From Heterobasidion occidentale (Eukaryota; Basidiomycota; Agaricomycetes; Russulales; Bondarzewiaceae): DNA of 64,000 bases. The position numbers and the translations under genes are program-made. The notes beneath the pieces were generated by a model. The model saw nothing but the letters and a program-made list of their open reading frames with translations. It did not search any database and was not told where the DNA came from. The stretch spans positions 2,356,001 through 2,420,000 of the forward strand of contig JBCAQO010000004.1 of NCBI GenBank assembly GCA_039111635.1, given 5' to 3'. Below are positions 24,401 to 34,534 of the stretch, piece after piece. How positions within the stretch are numbered: position 1 is the stretch's first letter; every line of letters starts with the position of its first letter.

Positions 24401-24811
24401 GGCGTGGGATGACACATGGTCTGGTACTTGCAGGCCCTTTATATCAGGACACGAACAAGTCCGTCGCGGACATCGTTACCCTGTGTGAATGACTCTCGCT
24501 GGTTTGTTGATCGCCGACACCACGTCCTGAGGGCTTCTAGTAGTGATAGACAAGACTGAGAGAGTTTCGAATGGCTGAAATGGTAGAGCTGATGTCTGGG
24601 AGGAACATAAGCGTTCCCGAGCGAGCGGGAAATGCTGGTGACTGGCTCAGTGACGTAAGGAGAGCAATTCAAGCGTCGACGTCACGTTCTCCGGCCTACG
24701 CGCCTCCATGTGATTCGACCTTGCCTGGGGTAGCACTCACATATGCTCTCTTATATATCTCAAGCGCAACCACCACCCCACACACCCGTATAGCTCGTGC
24801 AATCAACAACA
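24401..24811. promoter_or_regulatory. Divergent promoter region, epoxide hydrolase / citrate synthase
   Basis: A 411-bp gap between two divergent ATG codons. It contains TATAAAG on the minus strand at about 24438-24444 and ttatatatct at 24751-24760, each at a suitable distance (about 40 and 60 bases) from the respective start codon. Confidence 0.5.
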
Positions 24812-27418
24812 ATGGGCCGCCCAACTGCTGCAGAGTCCAACAACGAGAGCCTCAGCGTGCGCGACAACCGCACGGGCAAGACATACACCATCCCGTAGGT
24901 GACGCGTCTGACACTACGATATGCCAAGTTCAGCTCATGCTCATGCGCCGCGCGATTGGACCTGGGATTTCTATAGAATCACCGACAATACGATATCGGC
25001 GACCGCGTTCAAGGCGCTTGCGGCCGCTCCTAAACCTGGTGAACGGGAGGAGAACGAGACTGAGAAGGGCCTCCGAGTATCGGACAAGGGATTTCTGAAT
25101 ACGGCCGTCATTCAGAGCCAAATCACCTACATTGATGGAGAGGCAGGAGGTATGCATAGTCGTTAACTTAGTCTAGAGCTGCATATACTCACAAAAAGGT
25201 CCGCAGTCTTGCGATACAGGTGCGTCGAGACGAATGTCCCCCACAATTGACTCTGGGTGTGAATATGCGTACACAGAGGATACCCAATTGAGCAGCTAGC
25301 CCTGCACTCATCTCACCTCGAGACCGCATACCTTCTCATCTATGGCTCCCTGCCTAGCAAGGAGCAGTTCAAGACGTTTGAGCGCGAAACCATGCACCAC
25401 AGCATCGTGCACGCAGATGCAGAAGGTTTTTTTCGTTCTTTCCGGTATTGTTCAGAGTTTCTTCTTCAAGATTGTGAGCATACAAACTCACAGAATTGTG
25501 CTATCCTAGCTACGACGCACACCCGATGGCCATTTTAACGAGCGCCTTCGCGTACTTGGGATCCTACTACAGCGAGGCGAATCCATCGTTACAAGGTATG
25601 CCAGAAGCCCGACTGATATCCAGAGGATCAGCCGTCTCATGTTGGACAATGTGCTATGCACATATCGCCAGGCCAAACGCTGTTTACAAGGGGTGACCCA
25701 GCATCGCTGGCCAATATGGACAAACAGATATATCGACTGATCGGAAAGGCCACGACCTTGGCCGCGTGAGTTCACTTTCTTTCCGACTGTCCTACATGTA
25801 TTCATCTTTTTTAAGGATGGCCTATCGCGTCCGTCAAGGACGTGAATTCGTCACGCCCCCCACAGGCCTCAGCTACACTGGCTCGTACGTCCGCTTCATC
25901 TACTCTGAATATTGTCTCTCCTCATCTTTTTTTGATGCATGGAAAAGTTTCCTATACCAGATGGATCACCTCGGGCAACAGGACTACAAACCGTCGCCCG
26001 TGCTTGAGAAGGCACTCGATGTTCTCTTCCTGCTACATGCGGATCATGAATTGAACGCGTCGTGCACAACGGTTCTCCAGACTGGGAGCTCTTTGGTAGA
26101 TCCGTACTCTGCGATCGCGTGAGGACATGACAGTTTCATATCTCGTACAACGTGCACGGCGCTTACTGTTGTTATATACAGCGCTGGCTGTGCCTCGCTA
26201 TAGTAAGTTTGCTGTCTGTTGCCTTTGAAATGTCTGTCGCTGATGGCTTGATATAGCGGACCCCTTCACGGTCCGCGGTCCTCAGTCATGGGATTGAAAT
26301 CCAGATCACTGATGTATTAATTTTCTGGATAGGAGGTGCGAACGAAGCTGTTATTCGTATGCTTATTTCCATCGGCAGGTCCGTCGTTGAATGTGATGCG
26401 TGTCCTACGTACCTACTGACTGCAATTCTCCTAGTCCGGATAATGTCCCCGCATTTATCGAGGCGGTCAAGCGGAGAGAGAAAGTGCTGTCTGGCTTTGG
26501 TCACCGGTATGGTTTCGCGAGCATTGGAATCGCTCTTTACTGAAGAGGATGAGTGATCCTTTTAGTGTATACAAGACCGTGAGCGTCCAGTCTTCTTCAG
26601 ATCCCTCATTGTTTGTCTCACCATTTTGGCGGTTCTTAGTCTGACCCCCGGTCGTTTGTTATTCGAAAAATCGCCGACGAAGTATTTGCAGTGTACATAC
26701 ACCTCCCTCGTGTCCAGTACTCAAGCGCTGACGTCTCTCGCATATCTGATTACAGGACTGGCAAGGATGAACTACTGGACACAGCCATGGCTCTGCACGA
26801 TGCTGCGCTGAAAGATGACTTCTTCGTCAAGCGCAGGCTGGCGCCCAATGTCGACTTCTGGAGCGGCCTGATCTATCGTGCCATGGGTGAGCCCCCTTTT
26901 CTGGATAGCTGTGTAGCAGAATGCAAATTCCGCGGCGACTGACATCACCGCGCCCTATAGGCTTTCCGCTTGACTTCTTCCCCGTATTGTTCGCAGTGCC
27001 TCGTGTGGTCGGCTGGCTGGCGCACTGGCGGCAGGTATGGTGTCTCCGGGTCCACGCAGTCTCCACGAGGCTGACATGATTGTTCTGGTTTACAGATGAT
27101 GTTACAGGAGGGGGGCGTCAAGATCTGGCGCCCACGACAGGTGCGGATTTTCTGAACAAACGCCTGTCATCGTCTTCCGCCTTGATATTGATCATTACTG
27201 CATCGCAGGTGTATGTCGGGTCTGGCAGGCGCGATTACGTTCCCGTGGAGGAGCGAACACCAGTGGAAGACGCCCGGGCATCTCCCCGGCCAATTCAGCA
27301 TTCTGGGTGAGTAGTTTCAGACAATCAGTTGCCATCGCGGTGTGGTAAATAAGGGTTCCGCTCTAGAATCACCAAGCGGACAATGCTCGCCGCAAGCAAA
27401 GGCAAGGCCAAGCTATGA
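24812..27418 (+). CDS. Citrate synthase, predicted peroxisomal
   Basis: Condenses acetyl-CoA with oxaloacetate. The protein begins [20 protein letters not shown] with a short N-terminal beta domain ([27 protein letters not shown]), then [20 protein letters not shown], the [12 protein letters not shown] signature, [10 protein letters not shown], the active-site histidine motif [23 protein letters not shown] and the Asp-bearing C-terminal helices up to [12 protein letters not shown]. It ends SKGKAKL, a PTS1-type peroxisomal signal, and has no mitochondrial presequence. That separates it from the mitochondrial enzyme and points to the glyoxylate or acetyl-shuttle role (inference). About twelve introns; the one after GPLH uses the weak donor GTCCGC at about 26273. 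The length is that of the family. A 2-methylcitrate synthase activity cannot be excluded. Confidence 0.88.
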
Positions 27419-27829
27419 GCCCCGTCATTTCTAGAGGTCCCTGTTTTGGTCGTTCATACACAACCTTGGGATGTGTTTGCGGGACGTGCCCGTGTCTTTA
27501 TTAGGTTTTGTACGCTGTTGGGATCGCAATATATCGATGATGATAACGGTAGACGCGTCGGTCCCAAGTGAGTCGTTCTAGCGCGAGGCTAGACACGGAA
27601 CACGTGGAACACAACGCGCTAGCCACGTGCGGGTCACGGGGAGTCCCCTGCCAAGCACCTGCTCGGTGCTGAGTTGGAAAATTGCCGGTTTTATGAACCG
27701 CACGGGCGCTCCACGCCGTCTCCATCCTCCTTCCGCACCCTCTTCTCGTCGTGCTTTAGAGTCCTCAAAGGCATCCCCGCCGTCCTCTTTCTCGCCCCCC
27801 TCACTCCTCTCACTCCCGCGATTGAGAAA
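27419..27829. other. Intergenic region upstream of the GPI protein gene
   Basis: Holds the 3' flank of the citrate synthase gene and the promoter of the next gene. The part just before the ATG (27710-27825) is C/T-rich on the plus strand, as in many fungal core promoters. I see no gene. Confidence 0.45.
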
Positions 27830-28779
27830 ATGTTCTCCACACTCGTTTCCGCCACTCTCGTTTCTGTTCTCGCCATCCAGGGCGCTCGTGCTGCTTTTAC
27901 GATCGACACTCCCGTTTTGACTCAAGTAAGTCGCCTGTCCCGAGTCTGTCGGTTTTGCGTCGCCTCGGCGTATGAGGGGGGAAGGAGGCGGCGTCAGACA
28001 GGCTTGTAGGTTCTTGGATAGTTTTTCTGATGATGCTTTCGCGTTTTTAGTGCCAGGATACCCACATCACTTGGTCGCAATCTCAGGCCCCTTACAACCT
28101 CCTCATTGTCCCAAGCGCTGATCCCTGCGGCGATTCTCTGTAGGCCTTCATCTTCACATGCTCAAATTTTTAAAAGGAATGCTGACTGTTTGTATTAGTG
28201 CTGACCTCGGCGACCACAATGGCCTTTCCATGACCTGGAAGGTCAACCTTGCCGCTGGCACGAAAGTGATGCTCTCGCTTGAAGATGGCTCCTCCGATGA
28301 GGCTTGGAGCGGCGACGTGAGTTCCGTCCAGCGCCGTTCAATTCCCACCGAGCGCTGATTTTACCTTGGGCTTGGCAGATCGTTGTCCAACCTAGCAACG
28401 ATACCTCTTGCCTTTCCGGTGCCGCTGCCTCCAGTGTCATCGCCTCTGCGTCCGCTGCCGCTTCGTCCATCGCTTCCGCCTCTGCCGTCACCTCTGCTGT
28501 TCCTACTACGTACGCGGGCTCGCGTCTCCTGTTTGGTGTTGCTTCCGCTGATCTCATTTTCTTAGATTGAGCATCGCGTACACTGGCAAGCCCGCTAGCG
28601 TTGTTACCAGTGCCGTAGCATCTGGCACCAGCTCGAGCTCCGGCGCTGCTGTGAGCGCTCTCGGAGCTGCCAACGCCGGCTCCAACCCATTCAGCAGCGG
28701 TGCCCCTGCCGCTCGTTCGCTCTACAAGCCTGCCATGATCTTCGGCGCACTCGGTGCAGCACTCGCCATCGCCCTCTAA
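27830..28779 (+). CDS. KRE9/KNH1-like GPI-anchored Ser/Thr-rich cell-wall protein
   Basis: Secreted protein with signal peptide MFSTLVSATLVSVLAIQGAR, then a KRE9/KNH1-type N-terminal domain: FTIDTPVLTQ, CQDTHITWSQSQAPYNLLIV, a DLGDHNGLSMTWKVNLAAGT block, and FLEDGSSDEAWSGD-like sequence ending IVVQPSNDTSCLSG. A long Ser/Ala/Thr-rich stalk follows (about residues 125-210), likely O-glycosylated. The C-terminus has a GPI-type omega region (NPFSSGAPAARS) and a hydrophobic tail (MIFGALGAALAIAL). Four introns. The family is common in Agaricomycetes and linked to beta-glucan or wall architecture; the molecular function is not shown by the sequence. Confidence 0.85.
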
Positions 28780-29531
28780 ACGACGCGACCCTCCGACGCG
28801 AGACCAGTAACCACAAACAATACGTATATACCCACACGATCTCCTAGCGTCGTTGTACCTCTGCGCCACGAGGGCCTTCTGGCGAGGTAGCCTCTGACGC
28901 AGATCATCTTCTCCCTCTTTATCTATCTCATTTTCTATTGGTTCCCACTTGGTCGAGATTTATCCATACTATACGTGCGTGATGGCGTTCGATGCTGGTG
29001 TCCCGGCGACGATCGGATGTGCATTCCACTCTTCCTGCGTTACGGTGGGACCTGTGCAGGTTCTTGGGTTTCTATTTGTTTTGCGGGGATGTCGAGTAGC
29101 ATGATGGTTTCGGGGTAATCTGGATTCAACCTCGATATATTATCATTATTTCCTGGCTGATTACATTTTATTATTGATTGCCGTCTCCTTGATTATCTGT
29201 CATGGTGTGCCTAAGCTCGTCCTTTTATTGAGATTTAGCGAGGTAGTAACCGTCTCCAGACAGTTATTCTGTTGTGGGGTGCAATAATAGGTATCATAGT
29301 GTATCATGATGAAGTTGCGAGCCGACAGAAGTTGTTTTGCGTTGGGTTCGTCCTCGTCGGTCCCTCGCCATCATTCTGCCATCATACATAGCAACCTATA
29401 ACAACGCAAATCGAACACCCGGCACTTTTTCTTTGTCAAACTGAAACTGGCTCGCAATACAAATGTTGTGCACACTGTTGTCCATATCCTACACGGCAGA
29501 ACAACTGGCTCGAGGTACCGTCGTCAGCTAG
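28780..29531. other. Convergent 3' intergenic region, 750 bp
   Basis: AT-rich gap between the 3' ends of the GPI protein gene (plus) and the APH-like gene (minus). No open frame of interest and no repeats are evident. Confidence 0.5.
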
Positions 29532-31300
29532 CTATGTTGGCGGCTGTAGCGAATATCGAATAGGCCTTCGAAACTTAGCCGTAGATGGCATCTCCTGGAT
29601 GGGGCTCGGTGGAGGAGACATGGCCAGGAAGAGGGCGTTCGAGCCATGTGTCATCAGGGAAATCCGGGCAGCTCTGCCGGTGAGCGTTTTCGGGTCGAGT
29701 AGTTTCTTGAGGCCATCCACGTCTTCCTTGCCAGGTAGGGTGGCAAGTCTAGCAAGCGGAGACAAAGAGGTCAGCGCATTTCTGGCGCGAGACGCAATGA
29801 TGGTGGTCTGGATATACATACATGCTCTCGAGCGTTGGCAGGACGAGGAAGCCGTCTTTGAACGCGTCGTATTCTGTGACTTCATCGAGGGCATGGCGCA
29901 CGTCATCGCTGTCTAGTGCGCGCAAGTACGGAGACTCCGGCCCCTCTGCCTCCATGATCGTCCGCCGAAAGACGTCAGACAGCCTGTGCTTCGGTTGATC
30001 GGTGCCGGGGTGGTCGCTCAATAGGGAAGGCGAAAGCCAATGCGGCAATCGTGCGCAGCGCCAAAGAGGACGGGTCGTGGTCGATCCCCAATCAACGATG
30101 GAGAGCTACGTATAGAGGGGTAAACAAAAATGAGGCGATCGCGGACGATCAGAGGCATCTGCCAGTGGGACGAATGACGTACGATTTGGGCCGGGTCGTC
30201 TGGGTTTACGAACACCCTGTGAAGCCCCAGCTCGTGAAGGTCCAGTGAATACTTTGCTAGCTCTGCGTCCCCGTCGTCGAGCGTTTGACAATGGGGGATG
30301 ATGTTATGCATGAGGCTGACACAACTTTCGACTAGCAATTGGCCGTCCTCGAGTTCGCGCTGGTATGCCTCTGGGGCCCCTTGCGTGAAGAGTGCTCGAG
30401 AGGAATCAAGCTCACGCTGGGCGCAGGCCTCGAAATATTTACGAGAGGTGGAGAAAGGACCGCGGTCAAGGGGAATAGAGACACGCCCATCTATATAGAA
30501 AGACGGATGTGTGAGAGGCCCTACCACGGTGCTGGTTTCAATCTGGAATGATTCGACGAGAGGCGAGGGAGACGACGGAGGCGTGAGAGACGTGCGTAGA
30601 AATTGAAGGCTGCCAATGGAGGAAAAGTGATGGTGAGAAAGCTCAAGCATGAATCTGGCGATTTGTGCGACAAGAGCATCCTGCGTATCTTGAGGGAGGC
30701 GATCAAAGATACTCTCCAACTTTACGCCTGGCGCCTGTGACACTGTAGGAGCGTGGAAATGCCAAACAGAAGACGGGACCAACCTTCCCCATCAGGATGA
30801 AGGGACCAAGCGGGTGATTCGGATCCAGTTCATACGAGAGAATGTTGGGCACAGGAAGCGTGGTTCGGTCGGCGATGTACTTCATGGTCGCAACCTGACC
30901 AGGCATAAGATGTCTTCAGTATTGCCAGATGCCGACACCAAGGGGTATCCGATGCACCTCTGATTCAATGATTATGGAAGGCATGTGAGGTGATGCGACA
31001 CGGGCAACGATCATATCTTCTTCATGTAGTTTGACAGAGAACGTCTGTGCAATGGTTTAGTTTCTGCATGTCACGAACGATAGCGCGTAACACGTCGGGA
31101 CTTACCCTACTAAGCTCATCTGAGGGGGCCAAGCGAAATTCGGACGTGAATGAACTCGTACCCTCGGAATGAGCAGAATGGAATCAACCTTTGCCAATGG
31201 CATCGATGGCTTGGACTTCTTTTCCGAGACGCTCCAAGACGACCTGCCCGAGTAGCTCGAGAGTGGCTTCTTTGGTGCTGAGAGCTGGTATGGGTATCAT
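29532..31300 (-). CDS. Aminoglycoside-phosphotransferase-like (APH) family protein, altered catalytic loop
   Basis: Protein-kinase-like fold of the fungal APH family (PF01636); substrates are mostly unknown. Joined exons give MIPIPALSTKEATLELLGQV, a glycine-poor N-lobe (TFSVKLHEEDMIVARVASP), the conserved VATMKYIADRTTLPVPNIL, the hinge HPLGPFILMGK, then SIFDRLPQDTQDALVAQIAR. The C-lobe ends with VVDWGSTTTRPLW, which matches the DW-S-T metal-binding motif. However, the catalytic loop reads LHELGLHRVFVNPDDP, whereas relatives have HPDLGLHNIFV-type sequence, so the catalytic Asp is Glu and the Asn is Arg. The protein ends YSLQPPT. About seven introns, all with fitting phases, and the ATG at 31300 fits the first helix. 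It may be a pseudo-enzyme. Confidence 0.78.
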
Positions 31301-31433
31301 TGGAAATTTATATGAGAGATGCTATTGCGACAGCCAGCAGAGGTTCAGAACAAAAGGCTTAATCCATCGCATTAAGAGTTAGAGGGCTTGGAGCGGCACT
31401 GGGGACACGTGCTGAAGACGTCAACTGAAACCG

Positions 31434-31875
31434 TCAGTGTGCATGGCTCTGCATGGCTTTCATGAAGACAATACGATAGCGCGATCGATAGCTATCTTCA
31501 CTCAAGAGCCTCAGATTCCCAACCGGCCAAGCACACTTGAGAGAGCTCCAAGTATCGCGGCCCTTTAGTGAAATGAATGAGGGCAGTGCACGTAAAATGC
31601 CGGCCAGGATTTGAGGATGTTTCAGAACGATGAATGGGCGTGCAGGATGCTTCATTAGTTGTTCTACACATGACACTTGTGATATTGAAGTAGATTGGAG
31701 CTGACAGATGAGCCTGAGAGCATCCTACCCAGGAGTCAGCAGTGGTGGTGAGCGATATAGTGACATGACTTACCTTTCGTGGTGAAAACCAAATATAGAT
31801 TGCACAAGATCCTGCTCTATCACCATGTCGGATAGCATAAGTACGGTGACGGATTGGCACACTATGTGAGCACAA
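31434..31875 (-). other. Uncharacterised coding-like stretch antisense to the PCC1 5' end
   Basis: On the minus strand, two open pieces can be joined by a good intron (donor GTAAGTCATG near 31775, acceptor GGGTAG near 31728): one ending IYIWFSPRK and one reading DALRLICQLQSTSISQV, then EQLMKHPARPFIVLKHPQIL and RDTWSSLKCAWPVGNLRLL. The sequence looks protein-like and ends at a stop at 31434. I know no family for it. It overlaps the first PCC1 exon on the other strand, so it may be a relic. Confidence 0.3.
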
Positions 31876-32247
31876 TTATAGTCGCACTGCAAGATAGTGT
31901 GCTCACCGCTAAAACCCCGCAAAAAGATCACTCCGAATTCCATTCGCTACGGCCAAACACGCCACGATCGCGAAGCAGGTCCTCGAGGTCGACCGGGAGC
32001 TCCAACCCCATGCCGTGAAAAGAGAGCTAGCCGTGGAGGGCGATGTCCTTGTTGCGTGAGTTGAGTTGAAGGAGGCTCCGGCAAAGTTGCTGATGCGCGT
32101 TGTTTGTGCAGGACGTTCTCGACGTTGACAGTTCGCTTAGCTCGACTCACTCTGAACGGATTCCTCGAGAGCGTAGATCTCGTCGTGCGGACGATAAGCG
32201 AGTTTGGTGAAGAGGCAGAGCGACTTCCAATAGCTTCGGCATCGTAG
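31825..32247 (+). CDS. PCC1: KEOPS/EKC complex subunit PCC1
   Basis: Small dimerising subunit of the KEOPS complex, which makes the t6A modification of tRNAs; in yeast it also acts in transcription and telomere upkeep. Three exons give a protein of 101 residues: MSDSISTVTDWHTISLRIPF, then ATAKHATIAKQVLEVDRELQ and KRELAVEGDVLVATFSTLTV, and finally LARLTLNGFLESVDLVVRTI. This matches the Pcc1/CTAG fold (IPF-x-A-AKQVL-D-EL near the N-terminus, R-LR---N-FLES---V--T at the C-terminus). Introns at 31866-31926 and 32056-32111 have clear GT and AG ends and right phases. The gene is easily missed because the longest uninterrupted piece is short. Confidence 0.88.
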
Positions 32248-32375
32248 CGTCTCCGTGTCAAGAAAAAAATACATTTTGTAGCAACGACCGACTTCGCTTC
32301 ATTTGTTTGCTTCATACCCTAGCAACTATTCTGACAAGTCCATCATCGATGTTATCGCCCCTAGCATCCCTCGCC

Positions 32376-34011
32376 TCACTTTGCATCCTCGCTCTCCCCG
32401 TTCGTCTTCTTCGCCTTCTTTTTCGTCTCACGTAGCTTCTTGGTCAACAGCTCCTTCAACTCCGGGTCCTCAAGCTCCTTTTCGGTTTTAACCAGTTCAG
32501 GCTTGTACCAGATCGGCGGGTGTGTCAACAGTATGGGGCCAGCTGGCAGGAGGGCAATGGTGAAGTGGAACGCAGCGACGAAGGTATTCGATGGCGTGTA
32601 ACTGTCATTTGACAGTCAGCTGCAGTATCAGGAGCAGAGGTTGAGACACTGACATGACTTCGTATGGCTTGACCAAGTTGTGCTGCACAGCCTCTTGCAA
32701 TCCCATACGCGCGCGTTTCTCATCCTCTAGTACGCGGACATTGAAAGGGAAGGGTCCTGCCTTCTTCTGCACCTCTGAGAAGATGTTGCGAGAAGTCTTC
32801 AGCTTGAGCTGGTATGTTACGGTGTGGTCCCGTTGGTAGATCGTGGTCCGGGATTCTTCCAGCCGGGCCTGCGCTCATCCGTGGGTTTCAGACTGCGCAA
32901 GGAGGCTTTAAAGGCAGCAAGCTCACCTTTCCGTCCTCACCAGAGGAAACAAGGACATCCATGCCGTACACCTCGCCCTCAGCAAATGTCGCCGCCTCGA
33001 AGTCGCGCTTCTGCCCCTCCGATGGGTTCAGGATGATACGCTTCTTCCCATCGATGACATTTTGCGTTTGCTGGCACGACAGCATACCTGCAATCCGTCG
33101 ACACGATCAACACACTTTCCAGAGCCGTCCACGCAAGAAAGTCGCGAGAAACAGTAGGCTGGGACGCTCACCCTCAACAGGTTTGCAGTCCCACGCGGCT
33201 GTCACTTTGCCGACCGCCTCTGTGACCGCCCAGTTTTTGTTCCCGACCTTGATCAGACGCATCGCGACTTCGGCCGCGTGCCAGGCCGCCTTGAGGACAT
33301 CTGCGCGCGGTCCAGTGACGGGGTCAGACTCAGACGCGCCCACGACGAGGGTCTCGGCGCTAATCGCAGCGAACCCGTCGATGTGCGCGCCGATGTGGAG
33401 TTTGACGACGTCACCCTTCGCAAGGGCCTGAGAGGAAAGAGGATCCGAGCTGTATTCCACGGGACCCGCGTGAAAGGTTTCAAGAAATGAGCGCATTCGT
33501 GTGAGATCAAGGAGGGAAGTTGATAGGAGAAGATGACGCACGCGAGGGGGGAGAAGTGTGCTACACAGTTGTTCACGGATACACTAGTAGGGAACGCGAG
33601 ACCTAATTACACCAACGCCATCGTCAATCGATCGCACATGGTGACGGAAGCGGAAAGAGAGGGGAGGAAAATTTAGACACACCCTTGCTAACTTTGACAC
33701 CCTTGACGGACTTGTTATACACGGCACTGGTGCCCTCCTCGACTAGCTTGTCGCCCTCGATGCATAGGTCGAGGATCTTCGCCCCCTCGACAGATAGCTT
33801 AACGAGCTTCTTCAAGACATTATTTACAATATCTGCAGCCACCTGTCTCCACGAAAACCAGGACCCAATCAGTTCTTTTTCTCTCTCGGAAGTCGATGGC
33901 AAGCATCGCTTAAAAACTGACCTTGTACTTCGTAACATCGGCCTCCGCAGTAGAGCGAGGCTTCTCTACCGCGGGCACGGGAACGGTGGTGGGTTGCTCT
34001 GTATCAGACAT
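32376..34011 (-). CDS. EBP1/PA2G4 homologue (M24-fold, ribosome-associated)
   Basis: Homologue of human PA2G4/EBP1 and fission yeast Cdb4, a methionine-aminopeptidase fold without peptidase activity that binds the ribosome exit tunnel and nucleic acids. It starts MSDTEQPTTVPVPAVEKPRS, then VAADIVNNVLKKLVKLSVEG and ILDLCIEGDKLVEEGTSAVY, the VNNCVAHFSPLA block, KGDVVKLHIGAHIDGFAAI, IKVGNKNWAVTEAVGKVTAA, VIDGKKRIILNPSEGQ, VYGMDVLVSSGEDGK and VRVLEDEKRARMGLQEAVQH. The metal ligands of active MetAP are replaced, as in EBP1. The end is a Lys-rich tail (LRETKKKAKKTNGESEDAK). About seven introns. Nuclear or nucleolar and cytosolic location is expected from the family. Confidence 0.9.
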
Positions 34012-34534
34012 ATGTGCAAGGGGGAAATACAGAGAGAGATTGGAGGATAAAAAGCTCGGAATCGATGCGCGACGGTTCCAAAGCGGCTGCGAGCACTACA
34101 AAATGGGCTACAAAGATCCAGTGATCTTTCACACTCCGAAAGCCAAAGCTATAGTAGTAGTCCCTACTGTTCCAACGGATCGAAGCGGACTCTTTGACTA
34201 TGAGCTATTATGGGAGTATCAATCACGCTAGAGAAGATGCAATTGAAGCCTAAAATGCATATGAGTGTGGTCAACGTAGTACTATGAGGCCAACCTGATT
34301 GGTACCAAAAAATCAGATCGCAGGTATATGGTATGTGTGGGGTATCAAAACGTATGATCCCAGCGAGACTGGCGCGCCAGCGACAATGTCGATCTATGTA
34401 TGTGTGTACCAGATGCGCAAAAAGACGCCAATAGGCACGCGAAGTGAAGACTAAGTTAGTATAAATTGTACGTAGCCCTCGAAAAAAGATCGTTAAAAAG
34501 ACAACACCCCTAAGCTTGCGCTTCGGAGCGATCG
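34012..34534. other. Intergenic region between EBP1 and the methyltransferase gene
   Basis: Both flanking genes are on the minus strand, so this holds the EBP1 promoter and the methyltransferase 3' flank. No gene or repeat is evident. Confidence 0.45.
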
